Assembly: GCA_029379385.1 (NCBI GenBank)
Contig: CM055611.1
Span: 18,794,062-18,858,061 of the forward strand
DNA length: 64,000 nucleotides
Direction of reading: 5' to 3'
From: Quillaja saponaria
Taxonomy: Eukaryota > Streptophyta > Magnoliopsida > Fabales > Quillajaceae
Shown here: one piece after another, positions 52,540-64,000 of the stretch
Layout of the letters: each line of letters starts with the position of its first letter
Numbering within the stretch: position 1 is the stretch's first letter
The notes under the pieces: generated by a model
What the model was told of the DNA's origin: nothing
Database searches by the model: none
The model's input: the letters and a program-made list of their open reading frames with translations, nothing else
Position numbers and translations under genes: made by a program

Positions 52540-55500
52540 ATGTTTACTAAGAAACTTCTCAGTTTCTTTTCTCTTCATTTCTTTCTGATCTTGTTCTGCA
52601 GTTTCTGCATTGCTGCAGCTAAAGAGGATGAGCAGAAGGCATTTATTTATTTCATTATCTTTTTTTTTTAATGTTTCACATGGCCTCTGTTTGATACTTT
52701 CATACTTGTGCTAAATTATTTTTTTGGATATGAACATGTGCAGAAATTTTACATTGTTTACTTGAGTGATCACCATGTGAGCAAAGAGTCTGCGGTTGAT
52801 TCACATTTGCATGTTCTATCGGCCGTTAAAGGAAGGTATGTTAGGAAAATAATGCATATACCGCTGATTGAATTCAATTAAGTATCAAATTTGAAAAAAT
52901 AAAAAAATGAGATTACATTAACGAGAAAATCAAGGACAAAAGCTCAAATTTTCTTTGCATTATTTTACTGTATATGTTTTTTATTTGTTCATTATATCCT
53001 CCATATTATTCATGACTAGTCTCTGGAATGAATAAGTTGTATCCAAGACACCACCAGTTGTTTCTACATCCTTAATTTTCCTGGTTTTGGTCTGTTCATT
53101 GAAACAGCTATGGTGAAGCTAAGGAATCCATGGTTTATAGCTATACCAAGAGCTTTAATGCATTTGCTGCAAGACTTTCTGAAGATGAAGCCAAACGGTT
53201 ATCAGGGTATGTATTGATGCAGTTTTACACAGGGTTCCTTCACCTTTATATAGCTATTATTGTTGGATATAACTTTCTTGTTAATGCATTGTATAGAGCT
53301 AGACAAAGTGCTTTCTGTGCTCCCAAATCAGTATCGCAAGCTACACACCACAAGATCATGGGACTTTGTTGGTTTAGCACTAAATGCTAGTAGAAAATTG
53401 AAAATAGAAAGCAACATTGTTGTGGGTCTATTTGATACAGGTTCAATGCCTTTTTCTCTTTGTTTAGTTTGCTCATTTATTTACTATGATATATGAATGA
53501 TACTTTTATGTGTTCAAAAAACAATCTGTGTATTTATTCGCAAGGCAGGGATCACTCCTGAGTCTGAGAGCTTCAGTGATGATGGCTTTGACCCTCCACC
53601 CACAAAATGGAAAGGAACTTGCAAGCGTTATGCTAATTTCTCTGGCTGCAACAAGTAAAAATTCATTTCCTCCTTCATATAACATTACTTCATTCCAATG
53701 CTCATGCAGTTTATTTGAAGTTCGAGTTTCATAGTGTTTAAATAATTGAGATCATATCTTACATTGCTTTATGAAGGAGTTTATATACTTGGTAGATCAC
53801 ATGATAAGCCTTAATCACACTTTCCCGTTTACATGTGAAGGCACTTGATCATATATAGAAATGCAGTACCAGTTTATTTTCATATGCAGTAATTACCCAT
53901 ATCAAAAACCAATCTTCAATTGAATATGCAAACAAAAGTATCAGAATCTATGTAAGTTGCATTACTTGAACTGCAACCTTATGTGTTCCCTTGAATTGGC
54001 CACTCTCTATGGCTATTTGAAGCAAGATCATAGGAGCCACCTACTTCAAGTTGGACGGGAACCCTGACCCAGTTGACATCTTATCTCCCATAGACGTGAA
54101 TGGCCATGGCACTCATACTTCATCAACCTTAGCAGGAAATCTAGTTCCAAATGCAAGTCTATTTGATTTAGCCAAAGGGACTTCCCGTGGTGCAGTGCCT
54201 TCTGCTAGGATAGCAATGTATAAAGTTTGTTGGGAGAGCAGCGGGTGCTCTGACATGGACATAATTGCTGCATTTGATGCTGCTATACATGATGGTGTAG
54301 ATGTCATATCCCTCTCTATTGGTGGAGGATCTGCGGATTATGCATCAGACGCCATAGCAATTGGTGCATATCATGCCTTGAGGAAGGGCATCATCACAGT
54401 GGCCTCAGCTGGAAATGGTGGACCGAGTCTGGGGACTGTCACGAATCATGCACCGTGGATTGTGACAGTGGCAGCTAGTGGAATTGATAGGGGGTTTAAG
54501 AATAAAGTAGAGTTGGGAAATGGAAAGAATGTCTCGGTAAGTCCTAACCTTTTACTTTCATATATGCTGCAGAACTAAATCAACTCTATCCTTAATCATT
54601 TCTATCAAATAAAATTTGATCTTATTCACAAAATGTGGGGGAAGGATCATTTTATATATAAATTAGTTGAGTTGAGAATGAACTGTCAATGGTATGATCT
54701 CTTAAAGATCATTTTCAAAAGTTGTGCATCTTATGCCAGGGGGTTGGAGTGAGCGCATTCAATCCCAAGAAAAGACTGTACCCTCTTGTCAGTGGGGTTG
54801 ATGCAGCTCGTAACTCTGCAAGCAAGGAAGACGCTAAGTAATTTTTCATCATGCAGCAAGTACTAGAGGGTAAGTTCATGTTTAGAAATATGCTAAAAAA
54901 CATTTGTAATCCATTAACAGGTTCTGCTTCGAAGACTCGTTAGACCCTATCAAGGTGAAGGGAAGACTTGTTTACTGCAAATTAGGATCATGGGGCATTG
55001 AATCTGTTGTCAAGGGAATTGGAGGTGTTGGTACAGTAGTTGAAAGTGAGCAATACCTTGATGCTGCGCAAATTTTCATGGCTCCTGCTACTATTGTGAA
55101 TTCCACCGTAGGTGAAATTATTGATAAATACATACACTCTACAAGGTAATGGATGTTCTTGATTGTTTTCTGTAAGAGCCTCTGCCATCTGTTGCAAATC
55201 ACCGATGAATTTTCCGATATATTATCCCAGATTGCTAATTAGTGAATAATTTTTTGTCCAATGTAGATCACCATCAGCCGTGATATACAGGACCCATGAA
55301 GTTCAAAGGTCCGCTCCTTTTACTGCTTCGTTTTCATCTCGGGGTCCAAATCCAGGATCACAACATCTTCTCAAGGTAGATTGGTTGTTAGTTTTCATCC
55401 ATATTCTTGAAATTGTTTTCCTTTTATCTTGCATTTTGACCAGAAAAAGTTGTTACTTAATTAGCTGAAAGTATTTTATATTTACCATGATGCAGCCTGA

Positions 55501-56360
55501 TATTGCTGCACCCGGCATTGATATCTTGGCATCTTTTACCCTTTTGAAGTCAATCACTGGATTGAAAGGTGACACTCAATTTTCAAAGTTTACACTCATG
55601 TCTGGGACTTCAATGGCATGCCCTCATGTGGCTGGAGTAGCAGCATATGTGAAGTCATTTCACCCAAGTTGGACTCCATCAGCAATCAGATCTGCCATCA
55701 TAACCACAGGTAAAAGAACAAAGTTTGAGTTCCTTATAGTTTATGTTACTGACTTATTTCATCCTAAGCATAATCTGAGGTAGAATTCTCACTTGTATGG
55801 TATGCATTCTTTGTCAAGCAAAACCTATGAGCCGGAGAGTGACCAATGATGCAGAATTTGCCTACGGTGCCGGTCAAGTAAACCCAACTAGAGCTGTGAG
55901 TCCTGGTTTAGTGTATGACATGGATGATCTCTCTTATATACAGTTCCTATGCCATGAGGGCTATAAAGGATCATCTTTATCGCCACTTGTTGGTTCAAAA
56001 TCAGTAAATTGCTCCTCATTGCTTCCTGGGCTTGGCTATGATGCTATCAACTATCCCACTATGCAACTTAGCTTGACAAAAAACAAAAACTTAACCGCAG
56101 GGGTTTTCCGGAGAAGAGTAACCAATGTAGGTCCTTCTCAATCCATTTACAATGCCACCATTAAAGCACCGAAAGGAGTGGAAATCACAGTAAAACCTAC
56201 AAGTCTCATATTTTCACATGTCCTGCAGAAGAGGAGCTTCAAAGTTGTGGTGAAGGCAAAGTCCATGGCAAGTAGGCAAATGGTATCAGGTTACCTTGTA
56301 TGGAGAAGCTCCAGCCACATTTTAAGAAGTCCTATTGTTATCTACAGTCCAGATGATTAA
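52540..56360 (+). CDS. SBT4.14: subtilisin-like protease, SBT4.14/XSP1-like
   Basis: Eleven exons: 52540-52638, 52744-52835, 53108-53210, 53299-53440, 53549-53654, 54023-54536, 54740-54837, 54921-55145, 55267-55375, 55496-55709 and 55819-56360. Together they give 747 aa, close to the 749 I recall for XSP1. Residues 1 to about 27 are a signal peptide; the I9 propeptide follows ([31 protein letters not shown]). The catalytic set is Asp144 (GLFDTG), His209 (GHGTHTSS), Asn312 (SAGNGG) and Ser535 ([11 protein letters not shown]), with a PA-type insert between and a fibronectin-III-like tail ([10 protein letters not shown]). Such enzymes are secreted serine proteases; XSP1 was found in xylem. Odd points: intron 1 needs a GC donor, and intron 3 is in frame only with a weak donor (TAT/GTATTG) and the acceptor AGAG/CTA. 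The gene may be active or newly damaged. AATAAA lies at 56510-56515. Confidence 0.9.
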
Positions 56361-57467
56361 AGTTAAATGACAATTGTCTTATGTTTCACATATATAACTG
56401 CTTGTATACTTATACATTGAAAGTCTTCCTAATGTACCATTATCATACAGTTTCTTGATTATGTGACGAGGGACAAGTCTTATAGAAATGTATTTGTATC
56501 AGATGCAAAAATAAAGAACCTTAAGAAAAGCTTGTTATCTTTTATGAAGTTTCAAATTTGGCAATTAGCATACATTCACAAAATCACAACTCCTCGATAG
56601 TGTAGCTACGGCATAGAATTAAATACTTGTAATTACAGTTCAGTCACATTATGAATATGGGTTGAATAAAATTATGGGATTTCAGGATGAGTGTCTATGA
56701 CTCTGTTAATGCAGTTTAATTAATTGAACTGAATAATGTTATAGATGTTCTATAATTAGAAAGATGAAGCAGCAAAGGTGTCAGTTGGTTGTAAAGTCTC
56801 TTGACATTGTTTCAAAGACATGGAGTCGAAAATCCTTTCATCATGGATGGAGGATTTATGTTAAGGGAGACAGAACTGGCTCAACGGGCCTCCAACGAGA
56901 CAAAAAAATAAAAATAAAAAAGAAAGAAAGATGAAACAGCTTGAAAGGATGAAAATATTAATTAGATGGAATCTTTCTATTAAGCCATTCATTCAGAATC
57001 ATTCTTTATGTTTCTAGAATCTTAAATATAGGAAAATGAAAATTAACCCACTCAAAATAACCTTTATATTTCAGTTAAACATGATTATATATATTTAGGT
57101 CTGAAAAGATAGCCTTTCTGATTTTAATATAAAACTTAAACACAGAAAGCCACATGAGGCTATTTAAGAAGTATGGAACAAAAGTTAAAGTCATTTAAGG
57201 AAAAACGAACAAGGAAAATAGTATCAAATATGGTTTCTCTATTAAATATAATACGTCAAGTACTGAGGTTTGCCTGTTTTAAGTGGTTCTATAGAAATGC
57301 CCTTCCCTTTTAAAAAAGGAAAAATCTTCTAGCTGGCTTGCCTTTCCTTATTAGTCACTTTTAATTAACATTTCCAAATATGAAAGCATTACAGCCCACA
57401 ACCATTTTTTTAATTTATGCTTTATAAAAACCTTCAAAACCATTCCACCTCTAATCTTTGTCAACCC
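56361..57467. other. 3' flank of the XSP1-like gene and AT-rich spacer
   Basis: The first 160 bases are the probable 3' UTR with AATAAA at 56510. Nothing else is recognised. Confidence 0.6.
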
Positions 57468-57970
57468 ATGAACTACAAAGTGGAAGTCATTGATGAACAG
57501 TTTTGTTCTTCAAGTGATCAGTTGCAAGTTAAACAGTTACGCTTGACTTTGTCACATAAAACTACTCAGGAATTTCTGGCTTATCATGAAGCAGGCGCAA
57601 AAGGAAACCTCTGGAGCAAATTTTGTCATATGGGTTATGTGTTTTGCCATTGCTTTTGCTGTGTTTGGTATGATTTTAGTTTCCAGGACAAGTATGGAAC
57701 ATGCCCAGAAGAACCATGTATTTGCTACATTTTCCTTTCTTCTTCATTCCTATTGTTGGAGCCTCATTTTTTAAAACTAATCAATTAGTGACAAAAGAAG
57801 AGGCCCAATTAGTTATAAAGAGCGTGAAGCTTTCTAGCCTCAATAATGTGCTAGTTCACACATTGAGAGCTGTAATCCTTGAGGGGCTATCTAATTGCAT
57901 TATCTGCTCAAAAGAGAAAATGCAAACTGAGAAGATTGTACCAGTAGATGTTAAAAACTCAGCACCCTGA
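57468..57970 (+). other. unrecognised ORF cluster, possible small gene or relic
   Basis: Three overlapping frames are open in succession. The first begins MNYKVEVIDEQFCSS at 57468. The second, from 57586, holds a clear hydrophobic segment (FVIWVMCFAIAFAVFGMILV) in a 62-codon frame. The third is open to 57968 and ends KIVPVDVKNSAP. Base composition is less AT-rich than the flanks. No family is recognised and no convincing splice plan joins the frames, so it may be a decayed gene, a small membrane protein gene, or chance. Confidence 0.25.
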
Positions 57971-60559
57971 GTTCGGCCTTCAAATGAAAGATGACATTGA
58001 ATTCATTGATTTTTAAGGAAATCTCCTGTAAATAGTGAGCAAATTCCCTTTCTGATTAATGTATTGGAGCTTGACCCTTTTTTGCTACCCTCCTCCTCCT
58101 GTAGATGTTGGAGCTACACAAATTGAGAGATTAATGATGCTTGTAATGTTCTAAATTAAAATATTAGATTTGATTTGAATGTCCCGGATCAATTCATTGT
58201 GATTCCAATTATATTGTTGACAGTAAAAATCCTGATGAAAATTTTATCTTTATGGGCTGCGAATTGTTTTGTTTTTCTCTTTCCCCTTTTTTCCCTTCTC
58301 TAAATTCTGTCAGGACTCCGGAAGAAATTACAAAGCACATGATCACAATATGTGTAGGACAAATTTTAGTGCTATTGGCAATTTTGACGTGATTGAAGCA
58401 TTGCTTTAGCAGTAATTTCATCTCTTTCTCAAAAAAGAAGATATCTATGAAAACCATCCTTCTGGTTTTAATAATCTATTTCCACGTCGGTTGTTTGTTA
58501 CTTCATAGTTGTCTACATGGCAGAATTTTTGAAAGGGTGTGGGAGAGGACTAAAGAGGAGATCTGCACGTGTGCTACCTACAAAGATTAAAAATTCGTGT
58601 CGATTTGTCCGAAACGGGTGAATCGATTTGATTTGCACACAAAGGGAAATGAAACTCACGTATAAAAACGATCCTATATAAATTCGGTAGAAACATAGTT
58701 AGTTTCAACTGGAAACGGATTGAAACAAAACATTGGGCAGGAATTTTTTAGATTTGAATTTTTGAAGGTACAAAAATAGAGAGAAAAAGTAAAAGGAAAG
58801 AACAAAGCAGTGGAACTAGAAAATTTTGAAAAAATCAGCCACTGTGCTGATAACAGAAGACGTAGAAAAAAAGTTAAAGAAAGTTTATCTGAGGAAGAGG
58901 ATGAGGATGAGGATGAGAAGGAGTTTCGGATCTGAGGTTGAATCTGATGGGCAGAGCTAAATTTTCTCTCAACAGTCAGCAGGTGTAGAATCTTGATGAG
59001 AGGTTGATGAGAGTCTTATGCTGGGAGTTCTTTTCTAAAGCAGATGATCTCTGTTCTTTTTTTTTTTTTCTTTCTCTAACCTACCTTATGGTGGCCATTT
59101 CTTTTATTCTCTTTTTCAGTCAAGGCCTATTAGCTAAAATAATAAAGTCAAAGAGAGAAGTCTTTATTTTTTTAAAAAAAAATTTAAAATTATGTTACTC
59201 ATCAATTAGAGAAATAATTTTTTTTGGTTGAATTAGGGAAATAATTTTAAAGTAAACTTTTATACGTTCATTAACCTATTAAATCATTATCTATGAATTA
59301 GTTTTTTTATCAATTTAATTTATTTAAATTTTCTTTTAGTGTAATTTATTTAGGTTGTATATGTTTTATAGTGAAAAAAAAAAAAAAGGAAGAAGATTTC
59401 ATATGCTAATTTTGAATGTGATTGTAATTTGATCTTTTATTTTAATTTGTATACTATATTAAGACTTTTATCTTAATTTATATTTATCAACATTTTACGT
59501 ACTAAATTAATCATATTAGATATTTAAAATTATTATAATTTATATTTTATTATATGTTTTCATATATTTTCAAAAAAAATACCGTTTCCACGTTGTTTCT
59601 ATTTCTGGACTTATCGAAACTGTATCTCGATACTAATTTTAATTCTTTGCCTACAACAATTATATAACAATGAGTTTTATCTTAAATTAATAGGACCGAC
59701 TAAATGAATCTAGTTGATATCTTCAACATAAATTCTTTTGCTAAATTTTGGTGTTTTGCTAGTTCTTTTTTATTCCCCAACATAAATCTTCTCACATTTT
59801 TATCATTTACCTAATTTGTAATGATTCATATTTAAATTTTAAGTAATTTTCTCTCATTTTCTTTTTCAATTAGAGCTACCACAATCTTAAAACCAATGTC
59901 AAATCTTATCCATTCTTTCCTTACACGTGTGCTACCTACTTCCACTAAATGATGATTGATGACTGCTTAGAGCCCATGAAAGTTGGATACCTTAAAATGT
60001 ACTCAAAAGAACACTTGATTATGAGGCCATATGCTCACTGACAATGAAAGCATATACCAGTTGGTCCTAAGCACAAGGCACCACCCTTATTATGAGAAAG
60101 CAAGAGATAAGCAAGAAACATAAAGAAGGAAATGCCAACATGCAAAGAGAACGAGTGAACAACCAGGGTAAAACAAAGATACAATCATTTTCTGCCAAAC
60201 CCACTCGGAGTCCCCCCAACTTACTATTTTTGTCCAAAAGTCCTACAGTTAATTCTTGTATTCATATAATTGATAATAGAACTAAACCGATTTTTATTAG
60301 TAGTTAATGTGTGTTATTTCTAGTTATCATTCGCCCGGTGTATGTAAAAATTTCTAATAGCAGTTCCACCAACTTTCAATTCTAAAAATGTTGGCCATCA
60401 TCTTAGTTTCCATCACTTAGCAGTACTCTCCTCTCTTTCCTCTAATTAATAATTACTGTGGATAAAAATCAATTTTTTCATTTGTGTATTATATTAAAAG
60501 GGTAGTATGATGATTTGTGTGTTTGTATAGTTTTTTTTTTTTTTTACTGTTATTTATGT

Positions 60560-60615
60560 GTTAGTAGACATTGCATCATAAACCGCCATTCTTGTCGATT
60601 TGTTTGTTAGTATAC

Positions 60616-60671
<56 letters not shown>

Positions 60672-60950
60672 CAGCTTCTATTTTAATTTGTGCACCGTAA
60701 ATTGGTTAAAAAAAAATTTGCCAATTTTTATGTTAATTAGTACATATTTCATAGTAATAGCCATTATGTATACCAATTTGCCTCTTATAAATCATCTAAC
60801 TTTAAGTTGATTTATGTGTTTCTATATATTTCACCATAAATCGTCATTATCTATGCCGATTTGTGTGTTATCACATTTTCAATACATATTTCTCCATAAA
60901 CAATCAAATTTTGTACCGATTCTCTTAGACAAATATATTCCCATAGGTGC
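60560..60950. repeat. degenerate repeat cluster
   Basis: A motif of the type CATAAACCGCCATT, then TGTCGATTTGT and GTTAGTA recurs at least four times (near 60576, 60726, 60830 and 60888) with heavy variation. It resembles the subterminal repeats of plant DNA transposons. One related copy may lie near 34880. No terminal inverted repeats were fixed. Confidence 0.4.
60619..60668. repeat. AT dinucleotide microsatellite, about 25 units
   Basis: An uninterrupted AT run within the degenerate repeat cluster. It produces a false reading frame of alternating Tyr and Ile. Confidence 0.95.
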
Positions 60951-61372
60951 AGTGATTTATTAGTGCAGTCTAGTTTAACTTATCAATTTCCATTCTCTTA
61001 GACAAATATGTTCCCTTAATTTAGATAGCCATCTTATATATACAATGTCTGTATGTACTGTATATGTATAGGGATTCACACTCAACAAGCCATGGCTTTT
61101 AGACCTGTCCAGCACCTCATATGATGAATCCTCTTTTTTTATGGAATGTTATTCAGCTTTATACTTGCCAATTGAAGGCCTGAAATCTTAAAGGAAAAGA
61201 AAAGTAAGGAAGAAGTATTTTTTCCTTTATTTTGCATTGCAATGAGCATAGACAGCTCATGCTGTTAACTTTTTGGCTCATGTACCTCCTTTTTGTGCTT
61301 ATTAAAGACCGGCAAGCCTTCTTTGAAGATAAGCAGTTTTACTTAAGCCACATATATAATTTCATTTTTCAG

Positions 61373-61402
61373 GCACCTGTGCTGGCTGAGTCTAGCAGAG
61401 AG
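61373..61402 (+). other. possible 5' UTR micro-exon of the SBT1.1-like gene
   Basis: A 30-base piece is preceded by TTTTTCAG and followed by GTATTT. A second acceptor at 61788 opens the coding exon. Together they suggest a spliced leader. There is no protein evidence because it is untranslated. Confidence 0.3.
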
Positions 61403-61793
61403 GTATTTCTGCTCTATTCCCTGGTATCACTCTATTTTAATTTTGGTTCTGTTTTTGCATTTTCACATAGCCATTATTTGATACTGATTTTAAATTCTGA
61501 AGATATATCAAAATGCACTTTCTTTTACATTACTCCATGATCGATAGAAATAAAACTCCCTTGCTTTTGTTACTGATTTTCTTTGCAACAGGAAAAAAGA
61601 AAGAAAAAGGAAGGGGGTGAATCCTTTATGACTAATAAACTTTTCAAATGAGATTGATCTACTTAATTTGTCCTACATTTCTTTTTCACCTTTTCAAGCT
61701 TATTAAGCTTAATTATCAATTTAGGAACTGACTAGTTACACATGTTCCTATTGTTATCCTTTATCTTTCTTTTTTCTTTTTTTTGCAGGCATC

Positions 61794-64000
61794 ATGATTT
61801 TTAGGACACTCTTGCTGTTAATGACCTTCATGGTTATGGCTTCAATTGCTTCAGTGGACAAACAGACATACATTATACACATGGACAGGACCAAGATCAG
61901 AGCGTCAAATAATCATCTAGCCAATCCTAAACTATGGTTTCAATCAGTTATGGATTCCATCAGTGAATTATCATCTCAAGAAGATGATGAAGAAGAAAAA
62001 ACATTAGCCCCTGAGCTCATTTATGTCTACGAAACCAGTATGTTCGGTTTTGCTGCCCGGCTTTCCACTAAACAACTGAATTTCTTGAAGAAAATTGATG
62101 GTTTTCTCTCAGTCTCACCTGATGAATTACTAAGCCTCCACACAACACATACTCCACAGTTTCTTGGCCTGCACAATGGCAGAGGACTCTGGAATGCTCC
62201 CAACTTGGCCTCTGATGTAATAATTGGGATTCTTGATTCAGGAATCTGGCCTGAACACATCAGTTTCCAGAACTCAGGCATGTCGATGGTGCCCTCTCGC
62301 TGGAAAGGTTCCTGTGAAGAAGGCACCAAGTTTTCAGCCTCAAATTGCAATGGAAAGCTCATTGGTGCAAAAGCCTTTCTCAAAGGGTATGAAGCAGTTG
62401 CTGGAAGAATTAATAGAACAGTGGACTATAGGTCTGCTAGAGACTCCCAAGGTCACGGGACACACACTGCCTCAACTGCAGCTGGTAATGCTGTGGACAA
62501 TGCAAGCCTCTTTGGCATGGCCAAAGGCTCCGCTAGTGGAATGAGGTATACTTCAAGGATTGCAGCTTATAAAGTATGTTGGCCAAAAGGATGTGTTAAC
62601 TCTGATATATTGGCAGCCATTGATCAAGCTGTTGCCGACGGGGTTGATATATTGTCACTCTCTTTAGGAGGCATCTCGAGGCCATATTATAGTGATAGTA
62701 TTGCAATAGCCTCATTTGGGGCAATCCAAAATGGGGTTTTTGTTTCTTGCTCTGCAGGCAACTCAGGACCCTCTAGTTCAACTGTTGGAAATGTTGCTCC
62801 ATGGATCATGACTGTGGCTGCAAGCTATATTGATCGAAGCTTTCCAACAATAGTGAAGCTTGGAAATGGACAGCATTTTGAAGGGTCATCCTTATACAAT
62901 GGCAAGCATACAAAGCAATTGCCACTTGTCTATGGAAAAGCTGCAGGGGCACAAGGGGCTCAATATTGCATTATAAAATCCCTTAATCCAAAGAACGTAA
63001 AAGGAAAAATCGTTGTTTGTGAACGAGGAATCATTAGTCGGACCGAAAAGGGAGAGCAAGTGAAAATGGCAGGTGGTGCTGGAATGATATTACTTAATAC
63101 TGAAGGTGAAGAGCTTTTTGCCGATTCTCACATATTGCCAGCCACTTCCTTAGGTGCTTCAGCAGGTAAAATCCTTAAGAACTACATTAACTCTACTAAG
63201 AAACCAAGTGCTTCAATTTATTTCAAAGGGACAACGTATGGCAACACTGCACCGGTAGTGGCAGCATTTTCTTCCAGAGGACCAAGTGCGGTTGGACCTG
63301 ATGTTATTAAGCCAGATGTGACTGCACCTGGTGTGAATATTTTGGCTGCTTGGCCACCCATAACTAGTCCAACCCTGCTCAAGAGTGACAAGAGACGCGT
63401 ACTATTCAACATAATTTCGGGCACTTCAATGTCTTGCCCTCATGTTAGTGGCATAGCTGCACTTATCAAGTCTGTACACAAAGATTGGTCACCTGCTGCT
63501 ATCAAATCTGCCTTGATGACAACAGCTTGCACATTAAACAATCGACGAGCTCCAATCGCAGATGTAGGTGCTAACAGCTCACAATTTGCTACTCCTTTTG
63601 CATTCGGTTCAGGCCATGTTGACCCAGAAAGTGCCTCTGATCCAGGGCTAATCTATGATATTACTGGCCAAGACTACTTAAACTATCTATGTAGCCTGAA
63701 GTACAACTCAACTCAGATAGCTCTATTGTCAAGGGAAAATTTTACTTGTCCTAAAAATGCAGTTCTTCAGCCTGGTGACTTGAATTACCCTTCTTTTTCG
63801 GTTTTGTTTGACAAAAATGGTGGAAATTCTAATGTCAGATACAAGAGGACAGTTACAAATGTGGGAAACTCTGCAAGTACTTATGCAGTGCATGTGGAAG
63901 AACCAAGTGGAGTATCAGTTATTGTTCAACCAAGGAGTCTACATTTTGAGATGCAGGGTGAGAAATTGACTTACAATGTGACTTTTGTTGCTCATGGAGG
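61794..64000 (+). CDS. SBT1.1: subtilisin-like protease, SBT1.1-like (3' end outside window)
   Basis: One open frame runs from the ATG at 61794 to the window edge: 735 complete codons, no stop, no intron. Arabidopsis SBT1.1 is about 774 aa, so roughly 40 residues are missing. A signal peptide ([20 protein letters not shown], 1-20) is followed by the I9 propeptide ([26 protein letters not shown]) and the [17 protein letters not shown] junction near residues 111-127. Catalytic residues are Asp148 (GILDSGIW), His221 (GHGTHTAST), Asn323 (SAGNSGPS) and Ser545 ([11 protein letters not shown]), with a PA-type domain in between and a C-terminal domain with [13 protein letters not shown]. It should be a secreted serine protease of the apoplast. 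In alfalfa and Arabidopsis, SBT1.1 has been linked to processing of a phytosulfokine precursor; that role here is inferred from likely orthology. It is intronless in the coding part, unlike its upstream neighbour. Confidence 0.95.
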   Translation, partial: MIFRTLLLLMTFMVMASIASVDKQTYIIHMDRTKIRASNNHLANPKLWFQSVMDSISELSSQEDDEEEKTLAPELIYVYETSMFGFAARLSTKQLNFLKKIDGFLSVSPDELLSLHTTHTPQFLGLHNGRGLWNAPNLASDVIIGILDSGIWPEHISFQNSGMSMVPSRWKGSCEEGTKFSASNCNGKLIGAKAFLKGYEAVAGRINRTVDYRSARDSQGHGTHTASTAAGNAVDNASLFGMAKGSASGMRYTSRIAAYKVCWPKGCVNSDILAAIDQAVADGVDILSLSLGGISRPYYSDSIAIASFGAIQNGVFVSCSAGNSGPSSSTVGNVAPWIMTVAASYIDRSFPTIVKLGNGQHFEGSSLYNGKHTKQLPLVYGKAAGAQGAQYCIIKSLNPKNVKGKIVVCERGIISRTEKGEQVKMAGGAGMILLNTEGEELFADSHILPATSLGASAGKILKNYINSTKKPSASIYFKGTTYGNTAPVVAAFSSRGPSAVGPDVIKPDVTAPGVNILAAWPPITSPTLLKSDKRRVLFNIISGTSMSCPHVSGIAALIKSVHKDWSPAAIKSALMTTACTLNNRRAPIADVGANSSQFATPFAFGSGHVDPESASDPGLIYDITGQDYLNYLCSLKYNSTQIALLSRENFTCPKNAVLQPGDLNYPSFSVLFDKNGGNSNVRYKRTVTNVGNSASTYAVHVEEPSGVSVIVQPRSLHFEMQGEKLTYNVTFVAHG

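Larger units (their letters stand above)
57971..61793. other. spacer upstream of the SBT1.1-like gene
   Basis: Mostly AT-rich. Bases 58880-58940 hold a GAGGAT repeat that reads as an acidic stretch but lies in no clear gene. Bases 60560-60950 are degenerate repeats with a long AT microsatellite. Bases 61200-61793 are probably leader exons and introns of the SBT1.1-like gene: a 30-base exon-like piece flanked by AG and GT at 61373-61402, and a polypyrimidine-TTTTGCAG acceptor ending at 61788. Confidence 0.5.

Noticed and set aside
54113..54307. Minus-strand ORF opposite the XSP1-like catalytic exon
   Set aside because: Antisense of a conserved subtilase exon; no independent evidence.
58860..58990. 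Acidic GAGGAT-coded stretch
   Set aside because: Short trinucleotide-type repeat with stops close by; no gene could be built around it.
60571..60810. ORF rich in Tyr-Ile repeats
   Set aside because: Produced by the AT microsatellite.
62027..63424. Several ORFs on both strands within the SBT1.1-like gene
   Set aside because: The single frame from 61794 carries all catalytic motifs without interruption, so the others are shadows.
1..64000. CRISPR arrays, tRNA/rRNA genes, operons or viral gene sets
   Set aside because: No regularly spaced repeats with unique spacers, no cloverleaf or rRNA signatures seen, and the gene structures are clearly plant nuclear.

Overview
The window is nuclear DNA of a flowering plant, very probably a eudicot. 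Genes are split by many GT-AG introns, exon junctions match those of plant orthologues, spacers are strongly AT-rich, and retroelement debris is frequent. Six protein-coding genes can be rebuilt exon by exon in consistent reading frame. One decayed gene and one unrecognised ORF cluster are also present. I saw no rRNA, tRNA, CRISPR array or prokaryotic element. Splice sites were placed by eye from reading frame, splice consensus and remembered family sequences, not by alignment.

Layout. 1-2155: spacer without a recognised gene. 2156-7040 (-): SAP18-like subunit of a histone deacetylase/splicing-linked complex, 6 exons, 152 aa. 7041-12399: spacer and AGL6 upstream region with tandem duplications and an LTR-derived insertion. 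12400-18715 (+): AGL6-type MADS-box factor, 8 exons, 247 aa. 18716-22531: spacer between converging genes, holding a 5'-truncated LINE with poly(A) and target-site duplication. 22532-29392 (-): SOC1/AGL20-type MADS-box factor, 7 coding exons, 217 aa, with a 5.3 kb first intron containing duplicated blocks. 29393-36670: AT-rich spacer. 36671-46594 (-): LPEAT2-type lysophospholipid acyltransferase with C-terminal EF-hands, 14 exons, 568 aa. 48332-50072 (-): broken CRS2-associated-factor-like (CRM domain) gene interrupted by an LTR fragment. 52540-56360 (+): subtilase close to SBT4.14/XSP1, 11 exons, 747 aa. 61794-64000 (+): subtilase close to SBT1.1, open to the window edge (735 codons seen).

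SAP18, AGL6, SOC1 and LPEAT2 occur in the same order as Arabidopsis At2g45640, At2g45650, At2g45660 and At2g45670 (from memory). This is therefore a conserved microsynteny block built round the AGL6-SOC1 MADS pair. Beyond LPEAT2 the content differs from what I remember of Arabidopsis, with the CAF relic and two subtilases.

Functional theme: two MADS factors (AGL6, floral meristem and floral organ identity; SOC1, flowering-time integration), a chromatin co-repressor subunit, a membrane-lipid acyltransferase and two secreted proteases. Nothing suggests one joint pathway; the grouping looks inherited. The most notable irregularities are the AGL6 MADS/I-region junction, two odd introns in the XSP1-like gene, the staged decay of the CAF-like gene, and the patterned repeats in the MADS introns. 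I found no clearly new biological system.
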